Of a stretch of 64,000 nt of DNA, positions 35,801 through 43,012 are shown piece after piece. The notes beneath the pieces are model-generated. The model had not been told where the DNA came from, searched no databases, and saw nothing but the letters and a program-made list of their open reading frames with translations. How positions within the stretch are numbered: the first letter of the stretch is position 1; each line of letters opens with the position of its first letter. Position numbers and translations under genes: made by a program. Source of the stretch: Timaviella obliquedivisa GSE-PSE-MK23-08B. Its GTDB lineage: Bacteria > Cyanobacteriota > Cyanobacteriia > Elainellales > Elainellaceae. The DNA lies in the NCBI GenBank assembly GCA_019358855.1, contig JAHHII010000015.1:1-64000 (forward strand). Reading direction: 5' to 3'.

Positions 35801-36924
35801 GAAACGCCATTAAGTTCACGGAACAAGGCTATGTTAAGCTGCGAGTGACAACGCAGCCCGTTATTGATGAGCCCTTAAATCCCATCCATGAACTCAACGT
35901 GCTGCAATTAGGATGTCCAGATTCTAGGTCTCAACTTTTGTTTTTTGAAGTCGAAGATACTGGCTTTGGTATTGCAGCAGACGAGATGGACGACTTATTT
36001 GAAGCCTTTAAGCAGACCCGTTCAGGACGGCAATCTCAGGAAGGAACAGGGCTAGGGCTACAAATTAGTCGTCAATTTGTGCAATTAATGAGTGGCGAAA
36101 TTACGGTTCGCAGTGAACTAGGTAAAGGCAGTTGTTTTTGCTTTCATATTCAGGTCAAGCTCGCTGAAACGGTAGTAACAGAAACAGCAATAAAATCTTC
36201 ATCAATCCATAGTACAATTACCACTCAGCTAAAACAAGGCAATCACCGTGTTCTAATCGTAGAAGACAACCTTCTCAATCGTTTGTTATTAAATAAACTT
36301 CTAAGCAGTTTGGGGTTTGAAATCCAGGAGGCTGAGAATGGTCAAGCTGCGATCGACATTTGGAAACAGTGGCAACCCCATCTGATCTTTATGGACATGT
36401 ACATGCCCATTGTTGATGGTTATCAAGCTACTCAAAAAATTCGGGAACTAGAGGAGAAGCACAATACCCATCATTCTCCCGGTGCTTTATCCTTTCGTCC
36501 TCCTACCAAAATCATTGCCTTAACAGCTAGTGTTTTTGAGGAGCAACGACAAGAAAGCTTGTCAGCAGGCTGCGATGATTTTGTCAGTAAACCCTTCCGG
36601 CTTGAGGAAGTGCTTGAGGTGTTATCCAAACATTTAAATGCACAGTTCCCTGAGGCGGCTCCGGGGGTGATTGCCCCCCACTTAACATTGCCTGAGCCCA
36701 GTTATCATCTTGATGCGATCGCCCTAACCGTTATGCCACCCGCATGGGTTGCCCAGATGCGTTTTACTGCCGCTCAAGGTAGCGATGTCGAGAGTCTTAA
36801 GCTAATTGCTCAAATTCCCCCTGAGCATACCTCACTGATTACAGGCTTAAAAAATTTGGTTGAAAAATACCAATTTGACCAGCTAGTAACATTAACCCAG
36901 TCAACGCACTTAGAGAATTTTTAG
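32863..36924 (+). CDS. Ethylene-receptor-like hybrid histidine kinase with a CBCR-like GAF domain
   Basis: A 1353-residue protein. Three N-terminal helices match the ethylene-binding domain: IPHGHCYLW, Asp35 in VSDALIAVAYFSIP, and Cys75 and His79 in FIVLCGTGHLLN, the copper-binding pair of plant ETR1. A GAF, a PAS and another GAF follow. The next GAF resembles a cyanobacteriochrome (DIYQQGFNACYIEFLELLQA) with candidate bilin cysteine Cys766 followed by Tyr rather than His; no DXCF motif is seen. The kinase core has His863 (ANMSHELRTPLNAI) and the C-terminal receiver Asp1178 (IFMDMYMPIVDG). Overall it resembles Synechocystis Slr1212. I chose the ATG at 32863; a TTG at 32827 is possible. A REC-GGDEF-EAL gene follows after 9 bp. 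Confidence 0.92.
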   Translation: MLELVKNLLLPSQYIPHGHCYLWQMPLVGLHLVSDALIAVAYFSIPAMLVYFVCKRGDIPFSRVFLLFGAFIVLCGTGHLLNILTLWYPAYWVSGVVQAITALVSCYTALQLIELLPQFLALQTPEQLETLNRELEKQVAERQRTEETLRMIVAGTAAVTGNDFFAALVQNLAIALDVAYVMVCEAVDDGQTLRSLARWSNGKLVENIEYRSSGTQCGVTMISKSLSAYLDPLQQHTDALRLQEMGAESYMGVPLLDTNQKAIGQLCVFDVKPFLIDDRTRALFSVFAVRAATELQRQWAEDEKHRAYEELEFRVADRTAELVAVNVALETEIEERVVAEALLQQSQEQFSKAFHSNPVASCISTLKAGQILDVNTSFLNLFGYSREEVIGRTAAELQIWANPADRDRLIQGLQQQSMQLNAPFRTRSGEVREGMSSFEKIEIQGECCLLSIIYDITEQKQAEAEQLQQMQLAALRADIGTALTEGESIQDLLNRCAIALHKHANAAFARIWTLNGSEQMLILQASAGMYTHLDGNHSCIPVGHFKIGWIAQHRQPHLTNEVVNDPYISDSQWAEQEGIVAFAGYPLTIKNRLLGVMAIFARYPLAEHTLKEMASIARAIAVGIDRKLTEEALRQTAEREQASARVLQRMRETLDLKTIFHATTEELRQAVGCDRTLIYQFNADWSGQVVAESVGNLWKTLIPDPIACSGLNQGAADQANCTIKQFDGTEVLIQDTYLQENEGGAYRQKTNYCCVTDIYQQGFNACYIEFLELLQARAYIIVPIFCGSQLWGLLATYQNTKPRQWQLAEIQMVSQISTQLGVAVQQAELLAQTQYQAQALKQAKEAADAANGAKSEFLANMSHELRTPLNAILGFTRLMQRDPSLPEKHHRSVEIVNQSGGHLLGLINDVLEMSKIEAGQITLNETVFDLSKMLQSLEDMLQLKARSKGLQLIFDYDSIVPHPIKTDENKLRQILINLLGNAIKFTEQGYVKLRVTTQPVIDEPLNPIHELNVLQLGCPDSRSQLLFFEVEDTGFGIAADEMDDLFEAFKQTRSGRQSQEGTGLGLQISRQFVQLMSGEITVRSELGKGSCFCFHIQVKLAETVVTETAIKSSSIHSTITTQLKQGNHRVLIVEDNLLNRLLLNKLLSSLGFEIQEAENGQAAIDIWKQWQPHLIFMDMYMPIVDGYQATQKIRELEEKHNTHHSPGALSFRPPTKIIALTASVFEEQRQESLSAGCDDFVSKPFRLEEVLEVLSKHLNAQFPEAAPGVIAPHLTLPEPSYHLDAIALTVMPPAWVAQMRFTAAQGSDVESLKLIAQIPPEHTSLITGLKNLVEKYQFDQLVTLTQSTHLENF

Positions 36925-36933
36925 GACAGACCC

Positions 36934-38763
36934 ATGAATTGTGAAAGCACTCTTAATCATTCTCTATCTGTCGCAGTTCAAACAGACATTTTGATTGTAG
37001 ATGATGTCCTAGAAAACATTCGTCTCTTATCAGCCATGTTGGACTGCAACGGCTACCAAACCCGCAAAGCAACGAATGGCGCAATGGCATTGACTGCTGT
37101 TGAGACAACTTTACCCAGTCTAATTCTGCTAGATATCCGAATGCCTAACATGAGCGGATACCAGGTTTGCCAACGCCTCAAATCAGATCCTAGAACCGCT
37201 CATATACCTATTATCTTTCTGAGTGCAGCAGATGATATTACTAATAAAATAGAAGCATTTAAAGTAGGAGGTGCAGACTACATTACTAAGCCTTTTCATA
37301 TAGAAGAAGTCTTGGCACGCATTCAAAATCAACTTGCTATGATTGCGGCTCAACAAACCATTTGTCAGCTTAATGCCCAGTTAGAGGGACGGGTTCAGGA
37401 ACGAACTCAGCAGCTAGAAACTGCAAATTCTCAACTCTCGAAACTGGCATTTCGTGATCCGCTCACTTGGTTGCCTAATCGCGCTTTATTCATGGAGCGC
37501 CTTCACGAAGCCTTAAGTCAACAGCAGGCAAGCTCTGAAAATCAGTTTGCTGTGTTTTATCTAGATTGCGATCGCTTCAAACCTGTCAACGATTCGCTTG
37601 GGCATCAAGCAGGCGATGAGTTACTAATTGCCATCTCTGAGCGCCTAAATTCTCTCTTGCGCCAAGAAGATTGTTTGGCGCGTTTAGGGGGAGATGAATT
37701 TGTTATTTTACTTGGTAAACTAGAAGACTCACGATACGCAACTCAAGTTGCCGATCGAATTATTAAAAGCTTTGACCTTCCCTTTCATTTAAGGGGAAAA
37801 GATATCTTTGTCTCATTTAGCATCGGGATTGTATTAGAGTGTTCAAGTTACTGGGATCCTGAAGAACTGCTACGAGATGCGGATACCGCAATGTATCAAG
37901 CCAAGGCTCTAGGAAAAGACCAATATCAAATTTTCGAGCCTTCAATGTATCAAGCAGTGTGCCATCGATTACAGATTGAAACAGATCTACGACAAGCAAT
38001 TCAGCGCCAAGAGCTAGCTCTGTATTACCAGCCCATTGTTGAATTAGCAACCGGTAACATTGTTGGGGTAGAAGCATTAATTCGCTGGCACCATCCCATT
38101 CAAGGTTTGATTCCACCCGATCGATTTATTCCGATTGCAGAAGAAACAGGATTTATTTTAAAACTAGGGCACTGGGCGCTTAGAGAAGCCTGCGGTCACC
38201 TTCGTTATTGGCAAGACCAATGCATTGTCGCCTCATCGTTTTCAGTCAGCGTCAATGTCTCAGCCTGCCAGTTTGCTCAACCTGACTTTGTTAAGCAGCT
38301 TGATGAAATTTTGGCGGAAACTCAGCTTGCACCTCAGTGCTTAAAGCTAGAAATCACCGAAACAGTAATCATGCAGGATATTCCTTTGGTTGCCGATAAC
38401 ATCAGTAACTTACAGGAGCGATCGATTCAATTAAGCATTGATGACTTTGGCACAGGGTACTCATCGCTGAGCTACCTTCATTCATTTTCAGTCGAAAATC
38501 TTAAAATCGATCGCTCGTTCATCAATCGGTTGCATAAAAAGAAGAGCAATTTTGGGTTAGTGACTGCGATCGTGCAAATTGGTAAGGCGATGAAGATGAA
38601 CTTGATTGCAGAAGGCATTGAAACGAGTGAACAGCTTGCCCATTTGAAGTTTTTGGGCTGTCAGTTTGGTCAAGGGTATCTCTTCTCTAAACCCTTGCCT
38701 TCTGAAGAAATGATTGTTCTTCTCAGTACGACTCATCAAAAGCATTTAGAGGCTTCTGAGTAA
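36934..38763 (+). CDS. Response regulator with GGDEF and EAL domains (c-di-GMP turnover)
   Basis: A 609-residue protein. Receiver (ILIVDDVLENIRLL, LILLDIRMPNMSGYQV, KPF), short coiled coil, GGDEF domain with the intact catalytic motif RLGGDEFVILL, and EAL domain with VEALIRWHHP, ETVIMQD and IDDFGTGYSSLSYL. Both cyclase and phosphodiesterase motifs look intact, so either activity may dominate. It lies 9 bp after the ethylene-receptor-like kinase and is almost certainly its output, joining ethylene and/or light sensing to cyclic-di-GMP (inference). ATG at 36934 is preceded by TTTTTAGGACAG, containing AGGA. Confidence 0.94.
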   Translation: MNCESTLNHSLSVAVQTDILIVDDVLENIRLLSAMLDCNGYQTRKATNGAMALTAVETTLPSLILLDIRMPNMSGYQVCQRLKSDPRTAHIPIIFLSAADDITNKIEAFKVGGADYITKPFHIEEVLARIQNQLAMIAAQQTICQLNAQLEGRVQERTQQLETANSQLSKLAFRDPLTWLPNRALFMERLHEALSQQQASSENQFAVFYLDCDRFKPVNDSLGHQAGDELLIAISERLNSLLRQEDCLARLGGDEFVILLGKLEDSRYATQVADRIIKSFDLPFHLRGKDIFVSFSIGIVLECSSYWDPEELLRDADTAMYQAKALGKDQYQIFEPSMYQAVCHRLQIETDLRQAIQRQELALYYQPIVELATGNIVGVEALIRWHHPIQGLIPPDRFIPIAEETGFILKLGHWALREACGHLRYWQDQCIVASSFSVSVNVSACQFAQPDFVKQLDEILAETQLAPQCLKLEITETVIMQDIPLVADNISNLQERSIQLSIDDFGTGYSSLSYLHSFSVENLKIDRSFINRLHKKKSNFGLVTAIVQIGKAMKMNLIAEGIETSEQLAHLKFLGCQFGQGYLFSKPLPSEEMIVLLSTTHQKHLEASE

Positions 38764-38812
38764 TCTTGATTCACTCTATCATCGGTTGATTCCTACTAAG
38801 ATTAAAAGGTAA

Positions 38813-38964
38813 GGGAGTTACGTGAAAATAAAACACCAGTGAAATGCATTGACTTTTCAGCCCCCTAAATCCCCCATTCTAGGGGACTTTGAAAGGTTCG
38901 GGAGTCCTGCCCCAGAATGGGGGATTTAGGGGGCGGTTCGGGGCGTTATTTAATTGCAACTCCC
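38813..38964 (+). mobile_element. MITE-like element, family 2, copy b (152 bp)
   Basis: The terminal inverted repeats begin GGGAGTT and end AACTCCC; the inner arms GTGAAAATAAAACACC and GGGGCGTTATTTAATT pair imperfectly. TAA is duplicated at 38810-38812 and 38965-38967. The core is the same palindrome as in family 1. It lies between the converging GGDEF-EAL and 1230-residue protein genes, where its hairpin could end transcripts. Confidence 0.85.
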
Positions 38965-38989
38965 TAACGAGTTAAGTTGCTAATCAGGC

Positions 38990-41900
38990 TTACAGCGTCA
39001 TGGGTGCGATCGGTGCAATATCAGGGTCTTGTCCGCCCACTTGGTTGGTGCGAAGTACCCACACTGATGCTCCCTGCTCTAAGAAAACCTGAACGATCGT
39101 ATCACTTGCTTTTCGAGGTAGGAGCGTTCGCCAACTCACTAAACCTGCCCACAAATTACGAAGCGGCTCGTCTTCGAGAGTGCTACCCAAATTAAATTCA
39201 TTGGTTTCCCAATCACTGCGAGGAGAACCCAGCGGCTGCAATTTGCGGTATAGCTTTGTTTTTACGTCTAGGAGTTGTTGATAACACTGGGTTTGCGCTG
39301 GATTATTCGTTAGCCAGGATTGCAACAGATTTTGATTAGTGGCGATCGCCTGAAATACAAAGCGAAGACTATCAAACAACGCGTGATTAGAATCTTGGGC
39401 GCAATTATTAGCAGGACCAACATAGGTCGCGCCCGTACCGTCTCCAATTCGATAACGAGCAGTCATGACTTGCAATTGACTCACCATATTGCTAAGCGCC
39501 GATCGCCGCATCCCGTTAATATCCAGGTAGCCTGTAAATGGCTCAAACTTAACTAAAAGATCACAGGTTGGGCGGGTGCCTAGCCAGCCCCACTGCCGAT
39601 CGCCCATATATCTTGACCAATGCAACGTTCCTGCCGTTAGACCATCTGTATTCTGGGAATACACTTGATAATACTGAATCTCAAACCGCAGTTCATGACT
39701 CAGCGGATCACGAATTACGGTTGCTAACCCGTAGGCAAAGTGCCCAAAGAACAGAGGAGTTGCAGCGGCAGGTTCCTTTTTTTTGCCCCCAATGCCACCA
39801 TAGACATGGAGCAGCAACGCCCGATCGCCCACTTTCCAATCATCAATAGCCGCTTGAATTTGCTCTGTATACGAGCTTCCGGCACAAAGAACTGATGAGA
39901 TTTGCCCTTTGTGCGCCGCAATGTTTGCCCAGGCTTCTTGGCGAATATAATGATATGCTGCTTTTTCACCAAACACTACCCGATCGGGCTGAAGCCGCAG
40001 CAAGGAGCGAGGAGCCAGCGATCGCACCACAAATTGTCCGGTAGCATCCTTAGCACCATAGATATACCAGCCTGTTTCGTTTAAGGGGGTTTGCTCTAGA
40101 TGCCGAGTCGTAGAGGGATAGCTGCCTGTTTCAGACTGAATGACTGATGGGAGCCGCACGACTTCTGTCCAGCCATCGAACTGGCGTGAAGTAGGATTAA
40201 AATGCTTAACCTGAAACTGATCGGTGTTGGCGATCGCTCTTTCAAACTGCACTAAGCCGTAATAACGTCCGGTAATTTCAACAGGTTGATTCGCAATACG
40301 CAGAACCGGGCGATCGGATTCTTCGACCTTGACTTCTTCAAGCATGACGATGAGATCATCAATGGGGTGAGCGCCTGCTAAGGATTCTAGAGGATCGACT
40401 TGTTGCCAATGGTTTAACCGCTCTGGCAAAATAGTGCTGCCTTGCTGACTAGAATATTCTGCATCAGCGCTGAAGTGAACATCGCGCGTTACAGTTCGCA
40501 CTCGCTCTTTTACCGGGGGATGATCAATCCAACGCAACAGCACCGTTTGTCCCACCATCCACTCATAGCCACGCTCAGCATGATGGACTTCAAACCAAAC
40601 TCCTCGTACCTGAGTTCGTTCTGAGGACAACGGCAAGATTAAGCGACCCATCCAAGGTGCGATCGGGCGATACCATTGCAAATCGATAGTTTGAGATAAG
40701 GGATAATAGGTATAGTGATTAAAATCGGCACGCAGATAGCGATCATAATTGCTAGTTTCTTTAGAACGATGTGAACTAGCAATTAGGAACCGACCCTGCA
40801 AGATGGAAAGAATAAGGGCGATCGTGTGTTGAAGATTGCTCTGTCCATTCGGCAGTAACGCATGAGGATCCATAATCCCCCCCGGAACCTGATGCCCCAT
40901 AGAACCTAACGAAATTTCGCTAATTTTGCCCTTGCGCTTTGCCCGGTTCCAATAAGACAAAGCAAATATCTGCCATCGTCCTGGAAAAAGAATTGACCCT
41001 AGACCTGCAACCTTATCTTGATCACCAACTAGATGATAAAGATGCGCCAGCTTCAAAAAATTATTGTTGGCGCTCATCACACCTCCCAGAGAAATCACCT
41101 CAATTTCGCAGCCCAGCACCCGCCTGAGATGAGGTGCTGCCGCAACCGACATTTGACCGCCGCCGCTATAGCCAATTAGGGTAATCGGTACGCCTGTACG
41201 AGGTTGATAACCCTGCTGCACCAGCCCGTTATAAAGTATTTGGGCAATTCCTTGATTGTAGATGGGTCCGTAACGCTGATCGGCAGATACAGCAACAATC
41301 CACGCATTCCGAAGATTGATCATGAGACCTAACAAAGAGGTAGGATTTTTCCACCGCACTTTGTCTGCTAGCCGCCAAGCCCAAGACAACAAGCGATCGT
41401 GATCCAAAGGTTGATTGAAGACGGAGTACATCATCAGCCCTTGTACAAACACGACATTTTTAGGTAAAGCAGTCTGAAGCGCCTGAATAAATTCGACTAC
41501 ATCGGGCGTGTAGGTTTCGCCAGACTGACCCACCCCGTCTAGATAAACGACATAGCGCGAGGGGCGATCGCCAGGATTAACAGGTACAACGGGCGCTGGA
41601 GTGCGGCGAGTGTCTAAACCGTCGCCATACCAGCCTGCCCACCAGCCCAAGGCTTCTAGGGGAGCCAGGAATCCGGCGAATATCAGCGCAACAACTCCAA
41701 TCCAAACGAGATCAAAAAGTTGACGGATTAATTTGGGAATGCTTTCATGCCAGACAAAAAGACTTTCGCGGACTGGACGTAGCAGAATTGTAATGATTAG
41801 AAATAACAGAATCATTGCCAGCAAGCCCAACCCCAATTGAATAATCTGGGGAATGCTTCTTGAATAATGAGAGGAACGAACTAATAGGTTTTGAGCGGTG

Positions 41901-42682
41901 CCTACAGACGGTATCTGGACAGGGGCGATCGCCGATGATGCGGTAAGGGTTGCATCAGGGTTTTGGGTTTCGGGCTGCTCTGGTGTTGAAGCTAAAGCTT
42001 CTGGGGCTTGGGGCAATGGTTCTGGTAAAGCCTCAGCCAGCCGTGTTTCTAGTCCAGATTGAACAATCTCTTCTAATTCCGAGCGATTATCAGCCAGATC
42101 AACACCTGCCACCTGTTCGCTTAAGCGCCGTCCTAGCTTGGCGATCGGCTGTCCAATCGTTCTTTGTAGAAGCTGTAGCACCAACCAACCGAGCGCCACA
42201 TGAACCCAGGCAGAGGCTCCATCAACCTGGGCGATCGCGCTAAATCCGACGACCATTGCCAGCAAATGCCAGACCGATAATAAGTTAAAAATGGGAACTC
42301 CGGCATAGGGTAAAGCTGCCAGAAAGCTAAACAGTAACGGCGCGTAACTTAACCCCAAGTTTTTAACCAAACTGCTCCATGACAACTGCGAAAATCCAGG
42401 TATCCAACCCGTTAGCCAGGTGCTAGCCACTAGAAACAAAAAACCACAGGCAAACAAGACGGCATTCAGTAATAGACTAAAGACAAACCGTAATGGCTGC
42501 ACCTGATTGGTAAATAGAATAATACTCTGTCCCACTGCTAAGGAGAGTCCTGCGGCTAGAACGACCAGAAGTGCGGCTGTTTGTCCCCCTGGAAAACTGA
42601 CAATTTTTTGGAATGCCTCTGAGTTGAGAGAGAACGCTCCACTAATCAAATTGCCAAGTTCATTAAACAGCGGATCAGTCAT
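38990..42682 (-). CDS. Large membrane protein with alpha/beta-hydrolase domain and unknown C-terminal domain
   Basis: A 1230-residue protein. Residues 1-190 hold about five hydrophobic segments, then a Pro/Glu-rich linker (190-270) and two more helices (280-345). Residues 370-660 look like an alpha/beta hydrolase: VVYLDGVGQSGE, nucleophile elbow Ser506 in LIGYSGGGQMS, and GSMGHQVPG as a possible His motif. Residues 680-1230 match nothing I can name; a motif NNCAQDSNH around Cys1094 could be catalytic. The family appears in other cyanobacteria, sometimes loosely labelled as an Abi/CAAX protease-like protein, which I cannot confirm. No neighbours suggest its role; it lies between a MITE and a degenerate repeat. 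Confidence 0.75.
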   Translation of the reverse strand: MTDPLFNELGNLISGAFSLNSEAFQKIVSFPGGQTAALLVVLAAGLSLAVGQSIILFTNQVQPLRFVFSLLLNAVLFACGFLFLVASTWLTGWIPGFSQLSWSSLVKNLGLSYAPLLFSFLAALPYAGVPIFNLLSVWHLLAMVVGFSAIAQVDGASAWVHVALGWLVLQLLQRTIGQPIAKLGRRLSEQVAGVDLADNRSELEEIVQSGLETRLAEALPEPLPQAPEALASTPEQPETQNPDATLTASSAIAPVQIPSVGTAQNLLVRSSHYSRSIPQIIQLGLGLLAMILLFLIITILLRPVRESLFVWHESIPKLIRQLFDLVWIGVVALIFAGFLAPLEALGWWAGWYGDGLDTRRTPAPVVPVNPGDRPSRYVVYLDGVGQSGETYTPDVVEFIQALQTALPKNVVFVQGLMMYSVFNQPLDHDRLLSWAWRLADKVRWKNPTSLLGLMINLRNAWIVAVSADQRYGPIYNQGIAQILYNGLVQQGYQPRTGVPITLIGYSGGGQMSVAAAPHLRRVLGCEIEVISLGGVMSANNNFLKLAHLYHLVGDQDKVAGLGSILFPGRWQIFALSYWNRAKRKGKISEISLGSMGHQVPGGIMDPHALLPNGQSNLQHTIALILSILQGRFLIASSHRSKETSNYDRYLRADFNHYTYYPLSQTIDLQWYRPIAPWMGRLILPLSSERTQVRGVWFEVHHAERGYEWMVGQTVLLRWIDHPPVKERVRTVTRDVHFSADAEYSSQQGSTILPERLNHWQQVDPLESLAGAHPIDDLIVMLEEVKVEESDRPVLRIANQPVEITGRYYGLVQFERAIANTDQFQVKHFNPTSRQFDGWTEVVRLPSVIQSETGSYPSTTRHLEQTPLNETGWYIYGAKDATGQFVVRSLAPRSLLRLQPDRVVFGEKAAYHYIRQEAWANIAAHKGQISSVLCAGSSYTEQIQAAIDDWKVGDRALLLHVYGGIGGKKKEPAAATPLFFGHFAYGLATVIRDPLSHELRFEIQYYQVYSQNTDGLTAGTLHWSRYMGDRQWGWLGTRPTCDLLVKFEPFTGYLDINGMRRSALSNMVSQLQVMTARYRIGDGTGATYVGPANNCAQDSNHALFDSLRFVFQAIATNQNLLQSWLTNNPAQTQCYQQLLDVKTKLYRKLQPLGSPRSDWETNEFNLGSTLEDEPLRNLWAGLVSWRTLLPRKASDTIVQVFLEQGASVWVLRTNQVGGQDPDIAPIAPMTL

Positions 42683-42734
42683 TCCTAAGGTCTCCTAGTT
42701 AAATTAGCACTAGCGCTTGTGTAAAAAGAATCGG

Positions 42735-42893
42735 GCATTGCTGAATAGAAGTATGAATCCATTTAAAGCCTCTTTCCGTAAGAGAAGGAGGTTGAGGAGA
42801 GGTTTCGCTAACTGCTTTGCCAATAATCCTAGCCCCTAGCCCTTTTCCTAAGAGGGCAGGAGAACTAGATTTTCGTACCACAATTCAGCAGCG
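42735..42893. repeat. Degenerate inverted-repeat element, GCATTGCTGA family, copy B (159 bp)
   Basis: The left end GCATTGCTGAATAGAAGTAT is matched by the reverse complement of the right end (CGCTGCTGAATTGTGGTACG). The interior has imperfect hairpins rich in CCTC/GAGG. It occupies most of the 330-bp gap between the 1230-residue protein gene and the MscS gene (divergent), so it may affect their promoters. Related to 11315-11413. Confidence 0.55.
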
Positions 42894-43012
42894 ACTCTTT
42901 TTTACTTTTCATTCAGCCATTGCAATCCACCATACGCCTAATTCTTCCGAGAGGTAACCTCTTATAGGTATCTTGAAGAGATCACTTCTCCCCACGCCCT
43001 AATTTGCCATCT

